Of a DNA stretch of 64,000 nucleotides, positions 35,601-45,908 are shown piece by piece. The stretch comes from Cladopsammia gracilis (taxonomy: Eukaryota; Cnidaria; Anthozoa; Scleractinia; Dendrophylliidae): positions 565,001 to 629,000 of the forward strand of contig JAJGOT010000492.1 in assembly GCA_022457155.1 (NCBI GenBank), given 5' to 3'. Every line of letters starts with the position of its first letter. Position 1 is the first letter of the stretch. Under the pieces are notes generated by a model that made no database searches, was not told the DNA's origin, and was given only the letters and a program-made list of their open reading frames with translations. The translations under genes and the position numbers were made by a program.

Positions 35601-38441
35601 CCTCCCCCACACCTCTCTAATAAGTCCCCTGTTTGGAAGTAGGTTTTTGTAATTAGTCCCTCCTATTCCCAATTACAAAATCCACTTCATGCAGTCCAGT
35701 TGGTTTGTTATTAAACAATATACGCTTAAATATCCAACACGTTGCGCATTCTGTGAATCTCAAGACCACTGGCCATGAAAAGGCAAAAATAACAGTTTGA
35801 CTTGCTGCAACGCTGATGGAGGGAAAAAGTAACTGTTTTTGCGCTAAACAAGGGAAAACTAGGTGCTAAACGGGAAGTAAAACTGCTGAATAAAGAAAAC
35901 AGTGTTTTAAGATTTGAAATAAGCCGCCCCCCCCCCCCCCCCCCTTCTATTAAGCCCTCATCTCTAATAATTCCCCTTTTAATGAGGCCTGAATTTAAGT
36001 AAGGCCCCTGGGGGCTTAATAGAGCTTTCACGGTATTTATTTATTGTCGTAACTCTAGAATACACATGTATGAATATATTTTGTTTCAGGCATCACGCAT
36101 ATAAAAAGGCAGAAGGACAGATTGAATTATCAGAAGTAGGACCAAGATTCGAAATGAAGGGTATGTTGTGGACATTTCTGATTTTCCTTCAGAGGTGGCC
36201 TTTCTCTGACTCTCTAAGGCCCGGTTCAAACGTCGAACTTCACATGTGCCGAATCTAATGCAAATGAGCAAAATCTATTGATCTTGCTCATTCGCATTAG
36301 ATTCGGCACATGTGAAGTTCGACGTTTGAACCGGGCCTAAAGGTCGGCACACACGAGGGGACCAGTCCCAGGGACTGGTCGCAGGGACTGGTCCCCTGTC
36401 GGAGTTTACACGATGGGACGAGTCGCGGGGACCAGTCCCTTGAAGGGTTTACACGCTGGGACCTGTTTCACAGCATTTATGACGATTTTTAAAAAAGAAT
36501 ATCGCTTTATGGAGATGGAAAAAGACCAATTTTCAACAGAGAAACCAAATTTACTAAATTAACCCGCTGAAAGTGTATCAGTCAGCTCTGAGCGTTACTG
36601 GACAAACTGTGTTCACCAAGGAGTGTTGACAGTGTTCGTAATCTCCTATTTCGACCATATTTCGATAAAGGTTTTTCCTTAGGTGTTGTATTGCTGCATA
36701 GAACCTGAAAAAAAAAAAAAACAATAACTGCACTATGTCATCAAGACCTCCAATACCAGTGTTAGAATATTCTCCAGGCTAGTTGTATCAAATAAAAACA
36801 TCCGATGAAATTTGCATAACATAAACCGGATGTATCGTCAACACTTTCACGTCCCTCAGCCGCCATCTTGAATCGGAGAACGTACAGAATTATGGGAGCT
36901 TAAAATGCTGATCGGCGATTGGTTCATTTTCATTTCGTCGCAGGGACCAGTCCCACGAACTGTTCACACGAAGGGATCAAGCAAAATTTGAGGGGACCAG
37001 TCCCTGACCAGTCCCTGGGACTGGTCCCACGAATTCAAACCAGTTTGAATTTGTGGGACCAGTTGCGGGGACCAAAATTCAGTCCCTGCGACTAGATTTT
37101 TGCCGAAAATTAGCAGTTCACACGGAGGGATTTGATCCCCGGGACTGGTCGCAGGGACTAGTCCCCTCGTGTGTCCCGACCTTAAGTCGCCTGAATATAC
37201 ATGCTGCTCGCTGTTGAGTCTCCTTCGTTACCTTGATGGCCTCAGTTAGTATAATTGCAAGGTTCTTTTGCACCACTGGAGACAAGTCATTAAATATTAT
37301 ACAGTATCTTCATAAAAAAGGAAGCTTTGGCAACCACGACGGTAACGCCAAGGAAAACGTCATTGAAAGAAAGAATTCGCGCTATTTTAAACTACGTTAT
37401 AATTGCTTCTTTTTGTTCAGTTAGTCTTATATATGTAACTGAATTGCCCAGCAGCTAAATTCGTAGGGATGGCTAGCCTGCGTACAGGTTGTAGCTGGCG
37501 GCTTTTTTGTTGGCGCGTGCGATAATTCGCGAGCCGCGAGTTTCGAGTTTTGAGCGGCGAAGCCGTGAGAATTGTTGGCGCGCGCGATAATTCGCGAGCG
37601 GCGAAGCCGCGATTTGCGAATTCAGCATCACGCACAAAAAACCGCCAGCCATGCAGGCTAATGGATGGCCTTCAAGTACAAATATAGAAAGGAACATTAA
37701 CCGTCGTGTGTTCACGTTCTCCACATAACAATAATTTGATCACTTGAAGTTGTTGTTTTGCAGGGAACTGCAAAGAAGTGTGCAAAAATGTAAAACGCAT
37801 GTGCAGATGCAATTTTTCGCTCATTAAACCTATTGTTTTTTGTCGTTTTCCGTGCCGTTGCCGTCGAGGTTGGTAAAGTGCCCCAATAAGTGGTATAGAA
37901 AGTTGTGTTTGTCTTAATTGAAAAGCACTAGGAATGTCAAAGTAATTACTCTGGCTAATTACACAAGATGCGAACGATCCAAATGAAGCAATCAGAACTC
38001 AAAGCAAATGCATGCAGCCCGCGGTGCCAAGCGCGGCAAAACGCGTGCGAGTAAGTCACGATTGGTTTTGGTTTTACTTCTGATTGGTCGATGAAGTGGC
38101 GCGAGATTTAGTATATTACATGTAGTCGGCGTCAAGCGCGGGAAAACGCGTGCGAACAGAAGTTACGATTGGTTTTGGTTTTACTTCTGATTGGTTGACA
38201 AAGAGGCGCGAGATTTTTTAGCCAATCACAAGGGATAACAATGCAAAACCAAAGCAATTTCGAAATTACTTTCGACACTCAATTGAAAACCGCTCTAACA
38301 CAAGTCATATGTTTTGGTCTTTATTTTCTATCAGTGTATGAAATCAAACTTGGAACCGTTGATCAGAACGAGGCTGACAGTGAATGGAGGTTGCGACCAT
38401 ACATGAACACCGCCAAGAAAAGAAAAGCTCTGAGTAGCTAG
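30386..38441 (+). CDS. IMP4: IMP4, Brix-domain U3 snoRNP component
   Basis: Nucleolar protein of the Mpp10-Imp3-Imp4 subcomplex of the SSU processome, needed for U3 snoRNA-guided pre-rRNA cleavage to 18S. Nine exons join in frame with GT-AG borders: 30386-30388, 30477-30585, 30830-30913, 32104-32213, 33448-33580, 34019-34173, 34598-34692, 36090-36160, 38335-38441; total 867 nt, 288 aa (human IMP4 is about 291 aa). Hallmarks are an N-terminal [15 protein letters not shown], then [19 protein letters not shown] opening the Brix domain, [61 protein letters not shown] and a C terminus [13 protein letters not shown]. The first coding exon holds only the ATG, assigned by splice logic and family comparison. 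The introns carry SINEs and MITEs. Confidence 0.95.
32395..32505. repeat. GATA/GACA microsatellite
   Basis: Tandem ATAG and ACAG tetranucleotides cover about 110 bp in an IMP4 intron. Confidence 0.85.
32850..33015 (+). mobile_element. SINE body fragment
   Basis: CCACCCAGGTGTATAAATGGG, then GTAATAACCCTGTGATGGACT..CATCCAGTGGGGTGGGCATAGC and GCTTCATGCTGTAAAAACAGAGTTAAGCTCC match, in the opposite orientation, the non-tRNA body of the SINE at 34212-34482. The tRNA head is lost. It lies in an IMP4 intron. Confidence 0.65.
33704..33889. repeat. Two-copy tandem duplication (~90 bp unit)
   Basis: The segment around CAAAAGTACTGCTGAAGAGG..GGTCACACCAT..GACTCAAAAGTTAGAA occurs twice head to tail with about 10% divergence, in an IMP4 intron. 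Confidence 0.8.
34212..34482 (-). mobile_element. tRNA-derived SINE, near full length
   Basis: Read on the minus strand from 34482, GGTGGTCTAGAGGTTAGCGC holds an A box (TGGTCTAGAGG) and GGTTCGAGTC the B box. A body with ACTTTGCTCCACATTGTCTC, CCGGGTGTATAAATGGGAGG and GGACTAGCATACCATCC follows, ending in GGAAACTGGGGTTAAGCTCC. It lies in an IMP4 intron, antisense to the gene. Confidence 0.8.
34866..34973. mobile_element. Short hairpin element
   Basis: TAGACTACGAGTAGTCTCTCC..CCTGAGG-type arms of about 35 bp are inverted around a central CGCTCACGTTTCGCTCGC. It is a MITE-like insertion in an IMP4 intron. Confidence 0.6.
35047..35192. repeat. Inverted-repeat hairpin
   Basis: GTATATGTTACAGGTCAAAT..TTTGATTTTCC at the left is complementary to the right half ending ATTTGACCTGTAACATACA. 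The arms are about 60 bp. Intronic and non-coding. Confidence 0.6.
36218..36337. mobile_element. PIF/Harbinger-type MITE with TAA duplication
   Basis: A 120-bp nearly perfect hairpin with ends GGCCCGGTTCAAACGTCGAA and its complement, flanked by TAA (36215-36217, 36338-36340). The 3-bp TWA duplication fits PIF/Harbinger. Confidence 0.8.
36341..37182. mobile_element. 842-bp TAA-flanked TIR element
   Basis: Inverted ends AGGTCGGCACACACGAGGGG and CCCCTCGTGTGTCCCGACCT are flanked by TAA (36338-36340, 37183-37185). Subterminal regions are packed with GGGACCAGTCCC/GGGACTGGTC palindromes. It shares its left TAA with the adjacent 120-bp MITE. An internal A run lies near 36709-36722. Non-coding; it lies in the last IMP4 intron. 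Confidence 0.8.
37474..37660. mobile_element. 187-bp element with TAGCCTGC ends, 9-bp duplication
   Basis: Ends TAGCCTGCG / GCAGGCTA are inverted; the flanks AGGGATGGC and ATGGATGGC match at 8 of 9 positions. The interior is rich in CGCGCG and GATAATTCGCGAG. It is related by its ends to the 59-bp element at 28661-28719. Confidence 0.65.
37930..38296. mobile_element. MITE of the GAGCGGTTTTCAATTGAG family, copy 3 (reverse)
   Basis: The right end ACTTTCGACACTCAATTGAAAACCGCTCT is the inverted terminus of copies 1 and 2. An internal ACGATTGGTTTTGGTTTTACTTCTGATTGG segment occurs twice, indicating an internal tandem duplication (about 38058 and 38165). The left end is degraded. The right end lies 38 bp before the acceptor of the last IMP4 exon. 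Confidence 0.7.
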
Positions 38442-39417
38442 CGAGGTTGCTGGAAATACACAAAGGATAATTCAGTGCAGAACAACAGTGGAATCCTACT
38501 TTACGGACCCGGCTTAATACGGAGAAATTGTTAATGAAGATCACGAGTTGGCTCATAGGAGCCTTTGATTGGGGAATGGTGTAACAACCATTAAGTAATG
38601 GTCCTAGTAAGAAGTAGGCAGCCTAACGGCAGGGAATGCAGAAAGGTGTTAACTGTGATATTGTTGAAACCGTCCACCTCATTGGCTAAAACGTGAAAAT
38701 CTACCATCACTTAACCAGGAAGTGCATTTAGTTCTCTCTAGTTTACTTATTGATTCCCTTTTAGTGAAAACTATTCTGAGTTTTAATGCAACCAAAATTC
38801 TATGTGGGAAACATGTAAAATTAGAAGCCTTTCTTGGCCATTGTTTTGGAGTTTCAGGATTGGATGAAATCTTGTAGCACAAAAGAAACATCACTTTAAA
38901 ATAAAGTTCCAGTACATTTTATTTAAAAAGCATGTTGTCCATAGGTTGATGTATTCGCGAAATGCCGCGGAACAATAGAGCATTGCCTACTTCTTACACG
39001 CATTGTTACTTAAACGCTTTTAGTAAACTTTCAAAACGTTTGGTAAATTGACAGTGTATTGACAATATATTAAACTTTGAACAGTGAAAATGACCTTACT
39101 TTTTAAGTACTTTGCTTAACTTTTGCAAATCCATTCTCTCGTTTGACCGCGGTTAAATGTGTGGTTGGTATCTGGTCGTTCAAAGTATGTCTTCGTCGAA
39201 GTCTCGTAAAAGATATCTTATCGGTACCGTGTGAAGTGCGAAAAATGCGAGATGTAGAAGCTCATTCTCGCATCGTTGGCAGCGGTAGAAAAGTAAAATG
39301 TCTGCGAGTACTAGAATGATACCATCATGACGAATAAACATGACGTCACGAGTTTTATTCGGGCAAATTAAGTTATAAACATGACGTCACGAGGTTTATT
39401 CGGGCAAATTAAGTTCA

Positions 39418-39448
<31 letters not shown>

Positions 39449-40685
39449 ACGCCGATGCACGTAAAAGAAGTTAAAACTAATAAACGCAAAAGTCGGAAAA
39501 GTACCGTGGAAGAGAGAATTGAAGAAGAAGGAGATTCGCGTTTCACTGATAAGAGAAACGGCCGGGGGGTCTTCTTTTATCGTGGCTAAAACTAATTTTG
39601 TCAACAAGTGTTGAAGGAAATATTGAAGATTTGTGGAGCCTGATGGATAGATTGAATCACCGAATGCCACGTTATTGGTATGCATTGTGAAGCAGACGAT
39701 TCCGCTTATTTTCAGAAACAAAGAACTGTATGTAGCTAATATTACGTTACCAGTTTTCTGTTGCTTTTGATTTTATAGCGTATAAGATGAACTAATCAAA
39801 AGAGCATTCATATCGTAAATAATTATGCGTTGATTTAATTAGTTTTATTCATTTTTGTTTCCTCGTAAAAGAAGTTAAAACTAATAATGTTAGCCTCCAA
39901 GGGTTGCTGAGAACAGACCGTAGTTATAAGCTTAAATAAGTCGAGGAAAATATTTCAAAACAACGGAAAAGTCGGAAAAGAAAAACATTTTACTGAGCGG
40001 AAGTACCGTGAAAGAGACAATAAAGAAGAAGAAAGATATTCGCGTTTCACTGCTAAGAAAAATGGTAGGGGTCTTCGTTTTTTGTGGCAAAAACTAATTT
40101 TGTCAACAGACGTTGAAGGAAATATTCTTAGTTTGCACGTCATATCAAAATTCAGAAGCATATAAAAACAGATTTCGATTCCAAAATTTTTATGGAATTG
40201 TAGAGAGTTTAAAACTACACTGTGTCAAATTTTGAAGCGCAATAGCATTTTGTTCAAGAGTTATAGGCGAACGCCTTTTAGTAAAAATGTATAGAGCTGC
40301 CATCTTGGTGCCCAACTTTAGGCCAACAACATGGCGGCCAAAAATTCGAAGTCTTAAACCAACAATCTCATCTACAAGGGTTGTGCCTAAAGAATACCGT
40401 TTAGAGGGACAGCCGAGAAGTACTGGAGACGACTTTCCGACTCGGTTGGCTCTCGGAAATTCTCGGTAAATTCAATATGGCGTCTCGTTTCTCTGCTTGT
40501 GTTCAAGTTCGCATCGAGGAAGGAGGCGAATAACAAAAAGAAAAGTATGTTTTTTAATATACTAGTTTGAATTCGCATTCCATGAGAACTTAGGTGCTCG
40601 TTTTGAAAGCGTTCATACTGTTTGTTTGAGATCATATCTTGTAGGATAGAGCGAGCTCAGCTTATGTACTTTTGTCCCTCTAACC
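38442..40685. other. Non-coding between IMP4 and the large transposon
   Basis: A possible IMP4 poly(A) signal AATAAA lies near 38899. A solitary arm of the foldback family of 10363-11402 is at about 39018-39155, and a C run at about 39420-39445. A ~160-bp direct duplication lies at about 39485-39640 and 39965-40140 (shared AAGTCGGAAAAG.., ATTCGCGTTTCACTG.TAAGA and ACTAATTTTGTCAACA). No gene is recognised. Confidence 0.55.
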
Positions 40686-41520
40686 GGTAGAATCGTGGTG
40701 TACCGATTAACCAACTGCGTCATCAAGTACGTCATCATCGCGCCTGTACCGACATTATTCCGAACATTGCCGTAATTAAAATAAACTACCCTTTCAGTAT
40801 TCAATGTAACACTGTGTGTAAAATGCGCTTTGAGTATTCTCTTATCCTTTATATAAAAATCCTTGTGACACTGTGACAGCGACGGAAGTAAAATGCGCTT
40901 TAATATTCTCTTATCCTTTATATAAAAAATCCTTGTGACACTGTGACAGCGACGGAAGTAAAATGCGCTTTAATATTCTCTTATCCTTTATATAAAAAAA
41001 CCTTGTGACACTGTGACAGCGACGGAAGTAAAATGCGCTTTAATATTCTCTTATCCTTTATATAAAAAATCCTTGTGACACTGTGACAGCGACGGAAGTA
41101 AAATGCGCTTTAATATTCTCTTATCCTTTATATAAAAAAACCTTGTGACACTGTGACAGCGACGGAAGTAAAATGCGCTTTAATATTCTCTTATCCTTTA
41201 TATAAAAAATCCTTGTGACACTGTGACAGCGACGGAAGTAAAATGCGCTTTAATATTCTCTTATCCTTTATATAAAAAATCCTTGTGACACTGTGACAGC
41301 GACGGAAGTAAAATGCGCTTTGAGTAATCTCTTATCCTTTATATAAAAAATCCTTGTGACAATGTGACAGCGACGGAAGTAAAATGCGCTTTGAGTATTC
41401 TCTTATCCTTTATATAAAAAATCCTTGTGACACTGTGACAGCGACGGAAGTAAAATGCGCTTTGAGTATTCTCTTATCCTTTATATAAAAATCCTTGTGA
41501 CACTGTGACAGCGACGGAAG
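40686..41520. repeat. Left TIR with ten 70-bp units
   Basis: The unit contains GCGCTTT..ATTCTCTTATCCTTTATATAAAAA, CCTTGTGACACTGTGACAGC and GACGGAAGT. The GACGGAAGT element recurs at 40881, 40951, 41021, 41091, 41161, 41231, 41301, 41372, 41443 and 41513. Central units carry TTTAATATT where the outer units and all right-end units carry TTTGAGTATT or TTTGAGTAAT, showing local amplification of a variant. Confidence 0.9.
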
Positions 41521-42778
41521 TTATACCGAGTTGTCCAATTGTTCCCAGGTTCTCTCCTTGCCCCGCCGGAAGACTCTTTTGAAACTGGAAGTGTTCGGAA
41601 TGACTGAGCACATTTTGGCGTTTTTACAATTGTCGAGCACTCTTTTCTACATTTCAAACACACTTTTAGTGTGTTTAGTATATTTTCGTTGGGTTTTTCC
41701 CCGTCACAATCATTGCAATTTTGGAAATGCACATGCGCCATAAGCGTGGGAACCTTTGATTTTGATTGGCCTGTATATATGCTTTAGAAAGTTTTAGCGT
41801 TCTTTGCTGGATTCCTTTGGGCGCTTAGACATGGGTTCTCTGCCAGTAAATAAAGAAAACATACTTTGCAAGCATAGCAAAGAGAATGCTTAATAATAAT
41901 ATTGGCGACTTCGAGCACTATCTCTAAATATCGGGAATATTTTTAGCTAATCAAGTTTGACTGATTATTTGAGCACTTTCTCTCTCTTTTTGCGATTTCC
42001 ACAGCACAATCGGGGTATAGGCCTATTCATGATGCATGATGGTGTGATGAAAAGTAAAATATTCCTTGCTCAGTCAATAACCGGATATCATGCCTACCCC
42101 CTTGTTCTCTCTTCTTCTAGACACATACACGCCCCTCCTGCCTTTCGAAGTAAAGACATGTCATTGCGATACTATAGTCCTTTTTAAATTTGACTGTGAC
42201 ATTGATGGCGACGAAAATAAAAGGAGCCTCGGGTTTTTTTAAGGCGCTTTTATTGCTTTCGTATTCCTGCAGTAGAGAAGTTTTTGGAATCGAAAGCCCC
42301 ACAATACTCTCGCCAAATACTTCTGCACTATATGCAGGCTAAAATAAAATGCACCTTACTTCAGCATTGATGTTGTTTTAGTAATGATTTTGCGTACCTC
42401 CGAGGAGACATGCTGCTAATTTCAACTTGGATCAACTATAAAAAGGTGCTGCGGCAGTACTACCTACCAGACTGTTACTAAAGCAACTTCGGTTAGTCTT
42501 ACAGTCTTCGCCTGTTGCTGTTTGCACAAGGTAAAGTGAAGTTAGATTTTTAGTTTTTATTTAGGAAAATGTTGGACAATCTACACACAAAAATTGGAAG
42601 ATGCATTTTACGTTCTTTGAGGCATTTTTGCTAGCGACTTTTGTCGAATATAGAATTCTTGAGAAAAACGCGCCAGAAATCTTACGCGAAAGCGCGGGAA
42701 ATTTCACTAGACCTTGACCAGATTTTGGTTAACTCACTCTTTCATTTTTGTTTAATTCACTATTTTCACTCTTTTTAG

Positions 42779-44528
42779 ATGAATACGAGGGAAATATTAA
42801 AGGAGCTCCACTCCATCAACTTACCGTGGAATGAAGTTCTTCCACCAAGTTTAGTCAATTGGCTGGAGATATTTTCCTCATCGCACAACGTGGTTAAAGA
42901 AATTATGTTCCCGGCGATCCTTACATCCCTTTCCGGGCTAATGGCGCCAAAATCGAAGTTGAAGATGTCACACATCGAGTTCGAGCCGGTAAATTTATTT
43001 ACCATCGTGTTGGCTCCTCCTGGCTCCGGGAAAAGTGCGGCATTACACGCTGCGATTGAACGTCCGATTTTGGCAGTAGAGGATAACTGCGACTCCCCAA
43101 TCCTCGTGGAAGACGTAACGAAGAATGGATTGTTTGTTCACCTAAAAGAGACTGGTGGGGTTGGCGTTTTGGCTCGTGACGAGGTTCATGTGCTTATGGA
43201 GGAGATAGTAAGCTCCGCACGGAAAAAAGACTTTGACAAAGATCTTTTAATTAAGTTCTTTGACAATGCCGCGTGGACAGTCAATAAAGGGAACACTGGA
43301 AAACGAGACCGCATCCCATTCACGGCTTTGTCCTTCTTTGGCCTCAGTCAACCGGATAGCTTCTTTAACATCTACTCTAAAATGGCGAGAATGGGGAATG
43401 GCCTGATCGATAGAATTTTGTGCTGCTGCCCTCTCCCACGACGCTTGACCCGGGCTGAAGTGAATGCTAGTGTGGACAGACTGCAGGGCTATTCAGTTCG
43501 AAGTTTGGACAGTATGTACGAATACGTCTACCACAAGCACCAAGATCAGCAGCCAGTCATCTATACCCTCAGTCAGGAGGCCCTTGACTATTTCATGGAA
43601 AAAGAAAAGGAACTGGTCAATGCACAAAATGAAATCTTCAGTGGTGATGCAGTTCCAGAAGCCACACGCAACATATCCAAGGCAGCCAAACTGATGCTTC
43701 GACTGAGTGTTGTTCTTCACGTGTTCATCGATAGGATGACGCATGCCTTAGGACAAAACTTGCATGGACCAGGAGATATCCCCACCATGATTGGCCTGGA
43801 TAGCATGTAGCGGGCTGTCATTTTAGCTGACCGGTTTCTGGATAGTCGTCAAACTCTTGAAAAGGTATGTACATCTTAGTATGGTAAGCTTTGCTAGTAG
43901 AACTGGCCCCATTTTCAGGGGGAAAACTGGTGTTAGTACGCAGTTTGTGGTTGCAGAAAATGTTAATTATTTATTGTAGTAAGAATTCGTCAATTTTTTA
44001 TCTTAAAAAGTCGCAGAAAACAGCACCTTTTTCCAAAATGGGGATGTAGCTTATCCGCGCGGCTTTTTGTGCTCATTTTAATATACCTCTTCAAAGTGGA
44101 GAAAAAACGGTTTTGCACCAACTGACATGGTAATTTTTTCATTGCAGCCTGTAAAACGTGACAGAACTGGAGATCTTGTCCAAGTATCGAAGACAATTCT
44201 GAAGACACCTGGACCCTTTGTTACATTCCGTGCAATCTGCAGAAAGGCACACGTTCTGACTGACACAGTGGGTGCTGCAATGGGGAAACTGGAGGAGAGT
44301 CTAGGAACTGTTAATCCCGAGTTAAAGTGTTTTTTCAAAACAACGCCTATTAATGTAACTGAGGATAACCTTCAACTTTACGATATGGACATCGTTCAGT
44401 ACTCGCAATGTTTCCGTGAGTTAAACAAGTCCTTGACGCAAAATCAGTGGGATCTGTTCATGGACAATGCACCAGAGCAAGCAGTGCTAGCCCAGTATTT
44501 CCCCAATGGAAACAGGGCTGCTAATTGA
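42779..44528 (+). pseudogene. P-loop ATPase (DUF3987-like) gene of the large transposon
   Basis: Exon 1 runs from ATG 42779 to 43864 (donor GTATGT) and exon 2 from 44148 (acceptor TTGCAG) to the TAA at 44526-44528. A TAG at 43808-43810 interrupts the frame, which otherwise continues (RAVILADRFLDSRQ) to the donor. A Walker A motif APPGSGKS lies at residues 80-87; a likely Walker B/sensor region with DEVHVLMEE at about 138-146 and ALSFFGLSQPDSF at about 183-195 follows. This layout resembles the DUF3987 primase/helicase-associated ATPases of phages and plasmids. ATG follows CTTTTTAG directly, so a 5' UTR exon is possible. It is probably a DNA-processing factor of the transposon, by inference. 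One stop is visible, so it may be inactive. Confidence 0.65.
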
Positions 44529-44570
44529 CTTTATTATATGGCAGGCTCCGCGAGCGGGCAAGATGAAGTA

Positions 44571-44610
<40 letters not shown>

Positions 44611-44722
44611 GCCCATCTTGCCCGCTCGGGATTGCCCGTTTCGTTCCCGCAATAAAGATTGCGAGGAGAGGACTAATTACACATTCTTTGGCCATAAAAT
44701 AAATCCTTTATTGACCAAGCTT

Positions 44723-44757
<35 letters not shown>

Positions 44758-44764
44758 TTTTTTG

Positions 44765-44811
<47 letters not shown>

Positions 44812-45908
44812 AAAGAACTTGGCCAATATCCAGCCATCTTGACCTCACGCTTGGTCAATAACGCATATGTATTCATGTCCAGTTCGTGTACAAAACATCC
44901 AAATGAACTGTTTTGTGTGAGATAACTATGATGTACAGATTGGAAACTCGATAATGTGCTCTGTAGATACATGTAACAAGGATTTTCGATTGATTGTCTC
45001 AAGCTTTTTCTGACACAGTGTAGACACATGGTTTGAAAGGAAGATAAATAAAAACTGAATATTGCAGTTGAAAGGTCTTGTCTTTTCATTACATTTATTA
45101 TAAAAAATGCATGTTAAAAAATGCAGGCCTCATTCTATTTTTTTAAGAATTGCAAATTATGCACCATCTGAACAATGTGGACATGATGTCAAGCCGGGCT
45201 CCCGATTTCGCCTGGAATTTTTTGTTTGTAAATCACTCCAGATCCACTCAGCTAACTTCTTGATTTTGTACAGGTGTCAAATCACTCTTCTCACTAGGAG
45301 CTATCAAATAATTCACCTATTCAAAACTTTACAAATACCTCACTGTATAAAATGCATATTTTTGTGTGGTACAATCATTCGACTTCCAGCAAATATGAAT
45401 TTTCTTTATGGCAAAACGGAGGCTTTGGCTATGATCTAATTTTAGCTTTCTGAGAGGAGGTCTGGAACCAAGTATGTTCCCATGGTAACATAACTGACAG
45501 AGGAATATTGTAGAACACACCTAGTGGAGTCTGGGTGCCAAGAATCAAGCATGCTCTATGCACTTTGATCTCACTTTCTTATATTTGATTAAAATTTTGT
45601 TTGTGTTAAATCAGCGTAGAGGTGCAAGTTTGATCAAAGTACCACTTTAAATTAAAGCCATTTTATCATTCTCACAATTCCAAAGTTTTATTTCTTTACT
45701 CAGAACACACCTCATGCCTTTCTCAGTTGCTAGTTATAATCATGTTTTAAGCTAAAAAGCCTAGAAAAAGTGAACTGTGTGCCTTTAAAACTCTAATAGG
45801 CTCTTCAATAGAAACTCTGCTGGCTTAGTCATGACGCTGACTTTGAACTGAAGCCATGGCCTGAATAGGGGAAATATTTATACAGTTTTCATGTTTCAGA
45901 AATCCGTT
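44529..45908. other. Non-coding between the convergent transposon genes
   Basis: It holds two hairpin insertions: GCGAGCGGGCAAGATG-type inverted repeats at about 44550-44632 and a ~160-bp hairpin at about 44710-44870 (arms TTGACCAAGC..GTCAAGATGGCTGGATATTGGCC). The rest, to the stop of the minus-strand ORF, shows no gene. Confidence 0.6.
44710..44870. mobile_element. Hairpin MITE inside the large transposon
   Basis: TCAAGATGGCTGGATATTGGCC at the left is the exact complement of the right arm. A further inverted match TTGACCAAGC/GCTTGGTCAA lies outside it, and a central hairpin is formed by GGACCTCGACTTCGTCTCGG. It lies between the two convergent genes. Confidence 0.65.

Noticed and set aside
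40817..41520. 70-bp array as satellite/CRISPR
   Set aside because: The whole unit repeats without unique spacers, and the inverted array at 54107-54478 shows it is part of transposon ends.
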